From Armatimonadota bacterium (lineage in GTDB: Bacteria; Armatimonadota; Fimbriimonadia; Fimbriimonadales; Fimbriimonadaceae), in assembly GCA_029781035.1 (NCBI GenBank), contig JAKOXK010000070.1, positions 1 to 64,000 on the forward strand: a stretch of 64,000 nt of DNA, written 5' to 3'. Positions 33,092 through 41,275 of the stretch are shown piece by piece. A model generated the notes under the pieces. It ran no database searches. It had not been told where the DNA came from and worked only from the letters and a program-made list of their open reading frames with translations. Position numbers and translations under genes: made by a program. Position 1 is the stretch's first letter, and each line of letters starts with the position of its first letter.

Positions 33092-33493
33092 ATGGCCCGG
33101 ATCGACACTGTCGCCACCCTCGACGGGCGCGGGCCCGAAGACTTCGCGGGATTCACCATGCTGGGTTTTGCTAGTGAACCGGGCCAACGGCTCCTGGCGA
33201 TGCTGCACGGTTGCGAAGCGGTTGAACTGGCCGTTCACGACGGGCACGTCGTGGGGTACGGCGCCGTGATCGGAGACGGCAACACGTTCGCGTTCCTGAC
33301 CTCGCTGGAGGTCTTGCCTGACTGGCGGGGACAAGGGATCGGTTCGACCCTGGTGCGCCGTCTCCAAGACCGGTTTTCAGGGAGGTACGCGTTCGACCTG
33401 GCCTGTGACGAAGGTCTCGTCGGGTTCTATGAGGCCCTCGGGTTCACCAAGGCCACCGCCATGCTCTCCAGGAACTACGGGGGACTGTCATGA
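33092..33493 (+). CDS. GNAT-family N-acetyltransferase
   Basis: A 133-aa compact GNAT. VLPDWRGQGIGSTLVRRL is motif A, the acetyl-CoA pyrophosphate-binding loop (R/Q-x-x-G-x-G/A), followed by DLACDEGLVGFYEALGF, the C-terminal motif B helix. The substrate is unknown. It overlaps the next GNAT gene by four bases (ATGA), so the two are co-translated. Confidence 0.85.
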   Translation: MARIDTVATLDGRGPEDFAGFTMLGFASEPGQRLLAMLHGCEAVELAVHDGHVVGYGAVIGDGNTFAFLTSLEVLPDWRGQGIGSTLVRRLQDRFSGRYAFDLACDEGLVGFYEALGFTKATAMLSRNYGGLS

Positions 33494-34008
33494 CCATCCG
33501 AGCCTGGAGGCCCGAAGACACCGAAGGCGTTGTCGCGACGGTCCGGTCCGTCTTCGACGAATATGGGTTCACGTGGGACGCTGAGGGGTACTGCTCCGAC
33601 CTCAACGACGCGGGCACCGAGTACGACCGGTTCTGGGTCGTCGAGCATGAGGGCCAGGTCGTCGGCTGTGTCGGCCTCGAGCTCCATGAGACGATTCCGG
33701 GAATGCCTGGGACGGCGACGGTCGTCGACGGAGTGCCGCGGGTGGCAGCCACCGACTGTGAACTGGTCAGGCTGTACGTCCGCTCCGAAGCCAGGGGATG
33801 CGGCCTCGGTGTGCGTCTGACGCGCACAGTCCTGAACGAGGCACGGGGCTTGGGCCGCCAAGCGGTGGAGTTGTGGAGCGACAAAAAGCTCGTTCACGCA
33901 CACCTGATGTACCAATCGTTTGGAGCCACCATCGTGGGAGAGCGCATCTGCCCAGGAGACCCCGACGAAAGCCTTGAATGGGGGTTCATCCTGCCGGTCC
34001 AGGCATAA
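33490..34008 (+). CDS. GNAT-family N-acetyltransferase
   Basis: A 172-aa GNAT. TIRAWRPEDTEGV is the typical first strand; VRLYVRSEARGCGLGVRLTRTVL is motif A (RGCGLG), and AHLMYQSFGA the motif B region. It is the second gene of a two-GNAT operon. The substrate is unknown. Confidence 0.85.
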   Translation: MTIRAWRPEDTEGVVATVRSVFDEYGFTWDAEGYCSDLNDAGTEYDRFWVVEHEGQVVGCVGLELHETIPGMPGTATVVDGVPRVAATDCELVRLYVRSEARGCGLGVRLTRTVLNEARGLGRQAVELWSDKKLVHAHLMYQSFGATIVGERICPGDPDESLEWGFILPVQA

Positions 34009-34035
34009 AAAGGGGCCGGCGCACACAGCCGGCCC
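34007..34035 (-). terminator. Rho-independent terminator of the Spy-like gene
   Basis: Arms GGGCCGGC (34013-34020) and GCCGGCCC (34028-34035), loop GCACACA. The minus strand continues as CTTTTTA. It is 20 bp past the stop of the gene at 34057 and just after the convergent GNAT stop. Confidence 0.8.
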
Positions 34036-34056
34036 TGGGGCTAGGGGAGAAGCTGT

Positions 34057-34530
34057 TCAGCCGCCGTTCTTGCCGTGTTGGCCGCCGCCGATTCCGGCAC
34101 CCGCCTTGCCGCCGGCGTTTTGCCGGGCCTTGGCGATCTCTGCCTTCATCTTCTCTTGGTACTCGGTGTACTTCTGGCTTCCGAGGATGCCCTTCAGTTC
34201 GTCCTGGTACCACTTTTGGATCTTTTGGATTTCGGCCCGCATGGCCTGGCGATCTGGCTTGGTCGTGCCTGCCTTAGCCGTCGCGCGGAGCGCCTTGATC
34301 TTCTCGGCCCGCTCCTTGTCCAGGGCCTTTACCTTGGCCGTCTGATCCTTCGTCAGGTTCAGCTCGCTCAAGACCTTCTTCTCGATCGCGGCCATGCCTG
34401 CGAAACGATGCTGGGCGGTCTGGGGCGACTGGGCCTGGCCCTGCGTGCCGCCGCGAGGGCCTGCGGTCTGGGCGAACACGGGCACGCTCAGCAGGAGGGC
34501 GGCGACGGTCAGTGCGGTGATCTTTCTCAT
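34057..34530 (-). CDS. Spy/CpxP-like periplasmic helical protein
   Basis: A 157-aa protein from ATG 34530. Signal peptide at residues 1-21 (MRKITALTVAALLLSVPVFAQ). The mature part is helical with LNLTKDQTAKVKALDKERAEKIKAL, an LTxxQ-like repeat of the Spy/CpxP type, and a second helix IQKIQKWYQDELKGIL. It ends in a Gly-rich tail. Proteins of this shape act as periplasmic chaperones or stress sensors. It is a single gene with its own terminator. Confidence 0.65.
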   Translation of the reverse strand: MRKITALTVAALLLSVPVFAQTAGPRGGTQGQAQSPQTAQHRFAGMAAIEKKVLSELNLTKDQTAKVKALDKERAEKIKALRATAKAGTTKPDRQAMRAEIQKIQKWYQDELKGILGSQKYTEYQEKMKAEIAKARQNAGGKAGAGIGGGQHGKNGG

Positions 34531-34672
34531 TCGGTTTCCTTGGGTCATGTTCCCGAGAGCCAAGACGAGCCCCTATCGGGAGAGTTCACCCTGCTTGGGG
34601 CCTTCCAGCAATAGGATTGTCTAAGGTTCGGCCGACAAGGTATACGGGCCGTGGCAACGAAAGTCGCGGCCG

Positions 34673-35401
34673 TCAAGCGAGGTTCTCGGCCCTGGCCTTT
34701 GTGACCAGGTTGTCGATCTCGGCCTGGTGGCTCTTGCGGAACTCGTCGGGCGGCCCCAAGAAGAGCAACTGTCCCGAGTCCAGGAAGGCGATCCGGTCGG
34801 CCACGCGCAGCACGCTGGTGACGTCGTGGCTGACGACGATGCTCGTCGCGCCCGTCCGGTCGCGCGTGTCCACGATGAGTTGGTCGATCGAATAGGCCGT
34901 GACGGGATCGAGGCCGCTCGTCGGCTCGTCGTACAGCAGGACTTTGGGTTCCATCGCCAGCGCCCGGGCCAGGCCGACCCTTTTGCGCATGCCGCCACTC
35001 AGTTCGTTGGGCATCAGGCCGCTGTCTCCTTGAAGGCCGACGGCAGCCAACTGCTCGTCAACGATCCGGGTTGCTTCCTGCTTACCGATGTGCCGTTGTC
35101 GCCGAACGCCAAAGAGGACGTTGTCACGGACGTCGAGGTAATCGAACAGGGCCGCGTACTGGAAGACCATTCCCATCCGCTCACGGGCTCGGTCAGGCTC
35201 CCTTTTGACGCTGACGCCGTCCACGACGACGTCGCCGGACGTGATGGGCAGGAGTCCCGCAATGCACTTGAGGAGCGTGGTCTTTCCGCCGCCGCTGCTT
35301 CCCATGACGACGAGCACCTCGCCTCCACCGACAGCAATGTCAATGTCGAAAAGCACCTGCCTTCGGCCATAGGATTGGCTCAGGTGGTCGATCGTGAGCA
35401 T
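34673..35401 (-). CDS. ABC transporter ATP-binding protein, MlaF-like
   Basis: A 242-aa ABC ATPase. Walker A is GSSGGGKTT near residue 34, the Q-loop is VFQYAALFDYLDV, the signature LSGGMRKRVGLARAL, Walker B KVLLYDEPTSGLDP, and the H-loop VVSHD. The signature 'SGGM.KRV..AR' and the 'FQ..ALFD...V..NV' stretch are typical of MlaF/Ttg2A ATPases of outer-membrane phospholipid transport. The permease MlaE and MCE-domain genes are not adjacent, so the partner is elsewhere. Confidence 0.8.
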   Translation of the reverse strand: MLTIDHLSQSYGRRQVLFDIDIAVGGGEVLVVMGSSGGGKTTLLKCIAGLLPITSGDVVVDGVSVKREPDRARERMGMVFQYAALFDYLDVRDNVLFGVRRQRHIGKQEATRIVDEQLAAVGLQGDSGLMPNELSGGMRKRVGLARALAMEPKVLLYDEPTSGLDPVTAYSIDQLIVDTRDRTGATSIVVSHDVTSVLRVADRIAFLDSGQLLFLGPPDEFRKSHQAEIDNLVTKARAENLA

Positions 35402-35506
35402 CGGGATGACGGAGTGTACCGAGGTCTGGCCCTGAATCGTGGCTTGCTCAAGGTGCCCAGCTTCTCCGTGAGGACCGGGGTTACATTCTCAGTGACGGGT
35501 CAACCC

Positions 35507-35965
35507 ATGAACTTTCCCGCGCCTTACGACCCTGCCCTTGGCCTCATCTCGGCGATGATCACACCGGCCCTGATGATCTTGGGTTCGTCCTCTCTCTTGT
35601 CAACGGCACTCCAGCGCATGGGCCGGGACGTGGACCGGGCCCGTGCCCTGATCCGTGAGGCCAAAGGCGGGCTATTAGACCCGATCTCCGCCCGGGATCT
35701 GGAGCGCTATCGGACCCGGTCGGGAATTGCAGTCAAAGCGGTCATGTCGTTGACTTCGGCCGTAGGTGTGCTGGTGTTGGACTGCTTGTTCATCGCCGCG
35801 AACCAACTGCTGGAAAACCGCATCGCATGGCTGCCGGTCTCGGCAACGATCGCGGGCATGTCGCTCGTTTTGGCGGGCGCCTTTCTCATGGTTCGGGAGA
35901 GTCAGTTGGCCTGGAGCCAGATCTCGGCAGAGATCCTCTCCCGAGAGCCGGAATCTGGCCCTTAG
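35507..35965 (+). CDS. DUF2721 family membrane protein
   Basis: A 152-aa protein from ATG 35507; the longer open frame runs back through the MlaF-like gene and is rejected. A first hydrophobic segment (LGLISAMITPALMILGSSSLL) is followed by a charged loop with MGRDVDRARALIREA, then two more membrane helices (residues ~75-95 and ~108-127). This fits the DUF2721 pattern, whose function is unknown. Its 3' end overlaps the convergent gene's stop by 4 bp. Confidence 0.7.
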   Translation: MNFPAPYDPALGLISAMITPALMILGSSSLLSTALQRMGRDVDRARALIREAKGGLLDPISARDLERYRTRSGIAVKAVMSLTSAVGVLVLDCLFIAANQLLENRIAWLPVSATIAGMSLVLAGAFLMVRESQLAWSQISAEILSREPESGP

Positions 35966-37026
35966 TGTGCCACAAGTTGCTTTCGCGCTGCCCGTACCCG
36001 GGCGATGGCCTCCGGGGGAACTTCCTTCTCAAACGCACGAAAGCTCGCCAGTTCGAATCCGTGTTTGATGGCCCAAGCTTGAGTCTGTTCGACCTGCTCG
36101 ACGCTGACGTCTTTACCCAGTGTGAAGCTGACCGGGTTGTCTTCGAGTGCGAGCATCATGGTCTCGCTCATGCACGCGTAGGCGGTTCCGGGAGGGAAAC
36201 CAAAGTCGAACCCAAAATCCACAGGGCCGGGGACCTTCACCACACCTCCCTCGATGACAAGGACGTCTGGTCTCTCCTTGGCGACTCGGATCGAGACGTC
36301 GCGAGGACGTGAGACGTCGCAGACCACACTCCCCGGTTTGAGGTGCCTCGGCTCGACAATGGCACCCCCCGCCGAAGTCACGGTGACGACAGCGTCGGCC
36401 TGAAGAAGATCGTCAAGATCGGTGCTGGCGACGGCGCCGGTCACCTCTCCCGCCACGACCGCCGTCTTGTCGGCATCGCGTCCGATCACATAGGTCTTCC
36501 CAAAGTGCCGCGACAGGATCCGCGCGCAGGTTTTGCCGATGGATCCCGTGGCTCCGACGACCGCCAAGACCGATTCATGGGGCACGATGCCCACTTGGCT
36601 GCTCGCCTTGAGGACCCCATCGATAGCGGTGGCCACCGTGTAGCTGTTTCCTGTCGTGACAGCGATTGGCGACCGCTCGGCGATCGTGACCCCACCGTCA
36701 CCGACCACGGCCGTAAAAGCGCCCAGTCCGATGATCTTTGCCCCTTCGTCACGGGCCATCTCGGCGGCCCGGACGATGGTCGCGTAACTGTGCTCGATAG
36801 GCACCCCGCCCGTCATCATGTGGGGTGTCAGTGGTACCCCGATGAAGAGGCCGGTCGTCTCCGCCCCGGTCAAGGACCTGACTCCTGTGATCTCGCTGAT
36901 GACCTGGGGTTTCATCCGCCGCATGATCGCCTCCAGCACCCCGTCCGGTATCAACCGGGCGACCGGGTACCTCTTGGCGGCGTGTTTCGCCGTTAGGGGG
37001 TGGATGACGAACGCGAAGCGGGTCAA
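35962..37026 (-). CDS. Acyl-ACP-reductase-like NAD(P)-binding oxidoreductase (COG5322 type)
   Basis: A 354-aa protein resembling cyanobacterial long-chain acyl-ACP reductase (AAR). IGLGAFTAVVGD, TTGNSYTVATAI (124-135), the Rossmann loop VVGATGSIGK (157-166) and TAYACMSETMMLALE (281-295) align with AAR motifs. The last includes Cys285, at the place of the AAR catalytic Cys. AAR reduces fatty acyl-ACP to aldehyde; non-cyanobacterial relatives are often annotated as amino-acid dehydrogenases. It is followed upstream by the RidA gene group on the same strand. Confidence 0.7.
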   Translation of the reverse strand: MTRFAFVIHPLTAKHAAKRYPVARLIPDGVLEAIMRRMKPQVISEITGVRSLTGAETTGLFIGVPLTPHMMTGGVPIEHSYATIVRAAEMARDEGAKIIGLGAFTAVVGDGGVTIAERSPIAVTTGNSYTVATAIDGVLKASSQVGIVPHESVLAVVGATGSIGKTCARILSRHFGKTYVIGRDADKTAVVAGEVTGAVASTDLDDLLQADAVVTVTSAGGAIVEPRHLKPGSVVCDVSRPRDVSIRVAKERPDVLVIEGGVVKVPGPVDFGFDFGFPPGTAYACMSETMMLALEDNPVSFTLGKDVSVEQVEQTQAWAIKHGFELASFRAFEKEVPPEAIARVRAARKQLVAH

Positions 37027-37082
37027 GTGCCGCTCATTTTACAGGGTCGGTGCCGCCGGGGTCAGGGGCCGGTCGGCAAGGC

Positions 37083-38060
37083 TCACGGGTTCAGTTCGAT
37101 CACGTTGGGCTTCCAGTCCAACTCGGCTAGCTTGCCCAGGTAGTCCTGTTCCGTCATCTGGTCATGAGGCTTTCCAACCAGAGTCAAGAGCACTCCCTCC
37201 ATGACGTTGGTCGCGAACGTTTCCCCACCCATGACAGGTGTCGTGGTGATCGCGCGGCGGGCGCCTGTGCTCTTGAGCCATTCGAGATCAGCGGACCGCA
37301 AGGTCTGAGTGAGGATCGTTTTTCCTTTCAGATTGTCGGGCGCATATCGCCTGATGTAGTGCCAGTCGCCACAGATGAACGTCGCCCAGGCGAAAACGTC
37401 CGGGTACTTGGGCTTCCGTTCCTCCTGCTTCTCACCGGTTGGATAAAACCATTGGAAGGGCAGCCGCGTGACGATCGGCAGCAAGATGTTTGCCAGCGAC
37501 GACACGGTCTTGTACTTGTGGATCTTGATCGGGATCCCGAGGCCGAACAGGAAGTCTCCGTAGACCGTGTTCGGACAGACCTTGTCCAGCGCCTGGGCCA
37601 TGCCGAACCGGTCCACCGCACTCACCAAAAGTACGTTTTCCTTTCCGAAATCCACCGTGCCGTCTGCTTGTAGCACTTCGATTGTCCTCCGTTCGAGCGT
37701 GTGCTTGAGCCCACTCCCGTCCACCACCGGGGTCTTTTTCACGCCCGAGATCAACGCTTGTATCTCTCGGAATGCATATCGTTTGGTTTCCGTAGCTAAC
37801 CAGATGTCTGCGCCACCGACCCCAAGCGCGTCGACATGGCCGTCCAGGCTTTCCATGATCTCTTTGAACCGGGAGTGGTCGCCGTCAGTGCCCAGCCGGT
37901 CGATCTCAAATACCTCACCCAGGATCTCGGTCTTGTGGGTTTTGTCGCGCTTGCTCGTGCCGAGCGAGACAGAGACGACGTGCCGGACGCGGGTGGACGG
38001 GTCATCTGGTGCCGAGACGATCGCGTTGACTCGTGGGTGGACGGTTGGGGACTGTGCCAT
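37083..38060 (-). CDS. Conserved protein often annotated quinate/shikimate 5-dehydrogenase-like
   Basis: A 325-aa protein from ATG 38060, eight bases after the RidA stop; an earlier ATG at 38090 overlaps ridA. VSVSLGTSKRDKTH, RLGTDGDHSRF, LDGHVDALGVGGADIWL and GKTILTQTL are the recognisable conserved blocks. I recall this family being named quinate 5-dehydrogenase without strong biochemistry. It sits between the AAR-like gene and ridA on the same strand, suggesting a common pathway. Confidence 0.5.
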   Translation of the reverse strand: MAQSPTVHPRVNAIVSAPDDPSTRVRHVVSVSLGTSKRDKTHKTEILGEVFEIDRLGTDGDHSRFKEIMESLDGHVDALGVGGADIWLATETKRYAFREIQALISGVKKTPVVDGSGLKHTLERRTIEVLQADGTVDFGKENVLLVSAVDRFGMAQALDKVCPNTVYGDFLFGLGIPIKIHKYKTVSSLANILLPIVTRLPFQWFYPTGEKQEERKPKYPDVFAWATFICGDWHYIRRYAPDNLKGKTILTQTLRSADLEWLKSTGARRAITTTPVMGGETFATNVMEGVLLTLVGKPHDQMTEQDYLGKLAELDWKPNVIELNP

Positions 38061-38067
38061 GGCAGAC

Positions 38068-38448
38068 TCAATAGACGGCAGTGACTTCAATCTCGAGGTC
38101 CACGCCCTTAGGCAGGCCCGCGACCGCTACGGTGGAGCGCGCCGGTGGTGCTCCCCCCACATAAGACCCGTAAACCTCGTTCACGACCCCGAAGTGGTCC
38201 ATCGAGCTCAGAAAGATCGTCGTCTTCGCGATGTTCGCAAAGCTCAGGCCAGCAGACTCCAAAAGTGCCTGCACGTTCTTCATGACCTGCTCGGCTTGGA
38301 CGCGGACGTCCCCCTCGACCAAGCTCCCGTCAGCACGTAGCGGGATCTGCCCGCTACAGAAAAGGAACTTCCCTTCAGCCCGGACGGCTTGGGAGTAGGG
38401 TCCGATGGCGGCGGGCGCATTGGTCGTTGCGTGAACCTCGCGAAGCAT
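38068..38448 (-). CDS. ridA: RidA/YjgF reactive imine deaminase
   Basis: A 126-aa RidA protein. APAAIGPYSQAVRAEGKFLFCSGQIPL is the conserved N-terminal block, given here only as recognisable segments around residues 11-37. NVQALLESAGLSFANIAKTTIFL and PPARSTVAVAGLP follow, with the substrate-binding Arg in PARS and ending VEIEVTA-like. RidA hydrolyses 2-aminoacrylate and other enamines/imines made by PLP enzymes. It begins a likely three-gene group with the quinate-dehydrogenase-like and AAR-like genes. Confidence 0.92.
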   Translation of the reverse strand: MLREVHATTNAPAAIGPYSQAVRAEGKFLFCSGQIPLRADGSLVEGDVRVQAEQVMKNVQALLESAGLSFANIAKTTIFLSSMDHFGVVNEVYGSYVGGAPPARSTVAVAGLPKGVDLEIEVTAVY

Positions 38449-38464
38449 GCCGCGAGGTTACCCC

Positions 38465-38974
38465 TCAGCCGCCTTGGCCGCCGTTGGGATCGTAGCCCCA
38501 GCCGGACTGCGTGTCCGATCGAGGTGGCAGACCCTGTGTCTCGCCCGGAACCGGTGCCGCCGGTTGGGGCTGACCCATATCGTAGGGCACTTGAGGGCTG
38601 CCGGGCTCGGCGACAAGAGGCGAGAACAGGGCCGGGTTGTCGGCATCGGAGCCCTGTCCTTGTAGTCCTTGGCCAAAGGCAGGCTGGACAGGCAGACCCT
38701 CGCCGATCACCGTAGAAGGGTTGACGGGCACCAATGCCAGAGCCGCCCACGTTCCCTTCGTTATGAACGCCGGTTGCGTCAAAGGCGAACCGGAGCCCAC
38801 AAGGAAGAGACCGGCCAGCGTGTCGAACAGCGGAGGTGGAGGATTGGCCGGAACGCCCCAGACGGGAGCCTGAAAGACGAGGTCGGCGAGGGTGAACCGC
38901 GATTCCTGCCCGGCGGCGGGAGCCGTCACTGTCAGGGCCATGACCGACAAGAGCACGTTCTTCACCGATCGCAC
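38465..38974 (-). CDS. Secreted Pro/Gly-rich hypothetical protein
   Basis: A 169-aa protein with a signal peptide (residues 1-22, ending PAAGQ). The mature part is rich in Pro, Gly, Gln and Asn (PPPPLFDTLAGLF, PGSPQVPYDMGQPQP) with no recognised domain. It is probably exported and largely unstructured. It lies 16 bp upstream of ridA and downstream of the flagellar hook gene, separated from the latter by a terminator. Confidence 0.55.
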   Translation of the reverse strand: MRSVKNVLLSVMALTVTAPAAGQESRFTLADLVFQAPVWGVPANPPPPLFDTLAGLFLVGSGSPLTQPAFITKGTWAALALVPVNPSTVIGEGLPVQPAFGQGLQGQGSDADNPALFSPLVAEPGSPQVPYDMGQPQPAAPVPGETQGLPPRSDTQSGWGYDPNGGQGG

Positions 38975-39022
38975 CCCTCATTTTAGCGGGCAAAGCCGCC
39001 GAATGGAACCGTCAAAGCAAAC

Positions 39023-39051
39023 GCCCCCTCCGACCAAGTCAAGGAGGGGGC
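39023..39051 (-). terminator. Terminator after flgE
   Basis: Perfect 9-bp arms GCCCCCTCC (39023-39031) and GGAGGGGGC (39043-39051). On the minus strand it is followed by GTTTGCTTTG, a weak U-tract. It ends the flagellar hook cluster. Confidence 0.65.
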
Positions 39052-39065
39052 GGTCTTCACTGCAA

Positions 39066-40322
39066 TTACCGCTTGATGTTGATCAAGTCTTGCAGCATTT
39101 CGTCAACAGTGGTGACAACCTTGGTGTTGGCTTGGAAGCCCCTTTGGGTCACGATGAGGTCGGTGAACTCGTTTGAGATGTCGATGTTCGACTGCTCAAG
39201 GAATCCAGAGTTCACATAGCCGCGGCCGCCCGTGCGCGGAGGGCCGATGACCGGGATGCCCGAGTTGTCGGTTTCGCGCCAGACGTTGCTTCCCAACCGC
39301 TCGAGGCCGTTCGCGTTCGGGAAGATCGCCAAGGCGATCTGACCAAGCGGCCGAGTAAGACCGTTGGTGTATAGCCCCGTGATGATGCCATCCGTACCCA
39401 CGGAGAAGGACGAAAGCGAACCAGGGGCGAAACCGTTCTGGTTGCTCATCTGGACTTGCATGTCGGAAGCACGTTGAGACACCGTCCCAAAGTCCAGGGC
39501 CACGTTGAACGCCGGGATTCCCGTGGTGACAGGCGGTGTGACGGTCATGGCGCCCGGATTGCCGCTGACGAGCTGGCCCGAAGTCGGGTCAAAGACGAGT
39601 GTGCCGTTTCCCGTGACCGTGTCACCGTTGGAACCAGACAGGCTCCAATCCCATTCGTTGGGGTTGGTGGCGTCCTCCGATATCGTGGCCGTAATCAGGT
39701 GCTCCGTGCCCAAGGTGTCGTACACGCGCATCGTGAACGAGGTGGACTGAGTACCGGCCGTGTTGAACGCCCGTGAGTCCAGGTTGCCTGCGATGCTCAC
39801 ATCGGTGGTCACTTGGACGGCCGTTCTGGCACCGATCGGCACGGTCAGGGTGGAGTTCGGCCCGATGGGCTGACTGGTGTCGATGTTGCCAGAAGCCTGG
39901 TCGGCGGTCCAACCGAGCATCCGTTCGCCCGTTGCCTGGTGAACGAGGTCGCCGTTCGCGTCTAACGCAAAGCTCCCGTCTCGCGTGTAGGCCAGGCTCT
40001 CACCGTTGCCGACCACAAAGAAGCCGTTGCCTTGGACCGCGAAGTCGGTTGGCCTGTTCGTCGCGTTCAACGAGCCCTGCTCATTGTTCACGTCGGTGCC
40101 GGCGACGAGGACGCCCAGGCCAAACTGAACGGGGTTCGTTCCGCCCAGGGCACCGGTCGGCCGGCTGGCACCGCGGAGGGTCTGGGCAAGCATGTCCTGG
40201 AACGTCACGCGACTTCCCTTGTAAGCGGTCGTGTTCACGTTGGCAAGGTTGTTGCCGATGACGTTCATTCTTGTCTGTTGTGCTTTGATGCTGGCGACAC
40301 CAGCAAGCATGGCTTGAAGCAT
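39066..40322 (-). CDS. flgE: Flagellar hook protein FlgE
   Basis: A 418-aa protein from ATG 40322 (AGGAAAA upstream); the open frame to 40421 is rejected. The N-terminal flagellar rod signature is MLAGVASIKAQQTRMNVIGN with NNLANVNTTAYK; FAVQGNGFFVV starts the D1 domain, and the C-terminal TDLIVTQRGFQANTKVV ends with DEMLQDLINIKR. The length fits a hook protein and not the rod proteins FlgF/FlgG (~260 aa). It polymerises into the hook linking motor and filament. It is last in the fliK-flgD-TIGR02530-flgE order typical of hook operons. Confidence 0.93.
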   Translation of the reverse strand: MLQAMLAGVASIKAQQTRMNVIGNNLANVNTTAYKGSRVTFQDMLAQTLRGASRPTGALGGTNPVQFGLGVLVAGTDVNNEQGSLNATNRPTDFAVQGNGFFVVGNGESLAYTRDGSFALDANGDLVHQATGERMLGWTADQASGNIDTSQPIGPNSTLTVPIGARTAVQVTTDVSIAGNLDSRAFNTAGTQSTSFTMRVYDTLGTEHLITATISEDATNPNEWDWSLSGSNGDTVTGNGTLVFDPTSGQLVSGNPGAMTVTPPVTTGIPAFNVALDFGTVSQRASDMQVQMSNQNGFAPGSLSSFSVGTDGIITGLYTNGLTRPLGQIALAIFPNANGLERLGSNVWRETDNSGIPVIGPPRTGGRGYVNSGFLEQSNIDISNEFTDLIVTQRGFQANTKVVTTVDEMLQDLINIKR

Positions 40323-40488
40323 TGATCTGGTTTTCCTGTTCGCGAGCCGGACCCACGTCCGGCGGTCGTGCGGAAAGCCGCGCCTCGGCTGTTCGAGCTC
40401 TGGCGTCCACCTCTGAGCCAAACCGGCTCAGACCAGCGACACTTCGGTTTCCGTTCTGTGTTCGTCGTGGCCCCTGGGCAAGGGGGCG

Positions 40489-40854
40489 TCAAGCAATGAC
40501 GGCGCTGTCGATGTTCGTAAACACGTTCTCCTTCAGCTTCTGCTTGTCCACCGCTGTGATGACCGTGCGGTTTTTGACACTGACCACGAGGGCCACGTCG
40601 TCTACCATCACGAGCGTCTCCTTGGCGCCCTTTTGGGCGGCCTTGTCCACGCCGCTCACCACTCTCTCCCAGGCGGACGGGTCAAGCTGCAGGTCTCGGC
40701 TAGCGAGCCTGGTCTTGGCGTGCTGGCTCACCTTGAGCCGGTTGGCCAAGACGGCCTCGAAGTCGGGGCCGCCCGCCTGGTTTGGCTGAGGGGCGGGCCC
40801 GACCCGAGACTGGATCAGCTGCTGGATCTGCGTGTTCTGGATCGTGTTGTCCAT
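40489..40854 (-). CDS. TIGR02530-type flagellar operon protein
   Basis: A 121-aa soluble protein. PDFEAVLANRLKVSQHAKTRL and VDDVALVVSVKNRTVITAVD match the small TIGR02530 'flagellar operon protein' family, found between flgD and flgE in many flagellated bacteria. The molecular role is not well established. It starts 7 bp after flgD and lies 166 bp before flgE. Confidence 0.85.
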   Translation of the reverse strand: MDNTIQNTQIQQLIQSRVGPAPQPNQAGGPDFEAVLANRLKVSQHAKTRLASRDLQLDPSAWERVVSGVDKAAQKGAKETLVMVDDVALVVSVKNRTVITAVDKQKLKENVFTNIDSAVIA

Positions 40855-40861
40855 GACGGCG

Positions 40862-41275
40862 TTACTTGATCTGCGTGATGTTCGCCAGTTCTACGTCGTT
40901 GAGCACGCCGGAGGCCATGTCCATGACCGTCAGCGTGGTCGTTCCGTTGGCGATGCTGACCTTTTGCACGACGCCCGTCGTTGATCCGTTCGTCCCGTTC
41001 GACGTCAGAGTCGTGGTGGCCGTCACGGTCTTGCCGATAAGCCCCGCAGCCTCACTCATCTGCAGAGAGCTCTGCATCTGCTGAATGCCCTGCACCTGTC
41101 CAAGCTGCGCCAACTGTCCGTAGAAGTCGGCGTCACTCATCGGATCCAGAGGATTCTGATTGGCGAGCTGGGTCGTCAGCAACTGCATGAACGTCGCCAT
41201 GTCCAAGTCTTTCTTGGGTGGGACGATTTGGCCATAGGCCCCGTTGTTCGTGATCGAGCTGATTGGATCCATCAC
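40862..41275 (-). CDS. flgD: Flagellar hook-capping protein FlgD
   Basis: A 137-aa protein. DMATFMQLLTTQLANQNPLDPM is the hallmark N-terminal segment (read as DMATFMQLL and QLANQNPLDP). GLIGKTVTATTTL begins the short C-terminal region. The protein is shorter than enterobacterial FlgD (~230 aa), lacking the FlgD Ig/tudor region, as in many Gram-positive-type FlgDs. It caps the growing hook. GTG 41275 or ATG 41272 both follow the fliK stop directly. Confidence 0.92.
   Translation of the reverse strand: MMDPISSITNNGAYGQIVPPKKDLDMATFMQLLTTQLANQNPLDPMSDADFYGQLAQLGQVQGIQQMQSSLQMSEAAGLIGKTVTATTTLTSNGTNGSTTGVVQKVSIANGTTTLTVMDMASGVLNDVELANITQIK

Noticed and set aside
34727-35506. Long upstream extension of the DUF2721 frame
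   Set aside because: It is the antisense of the MlaF-like ATPase gene; family similarity starts at ATG 35507.
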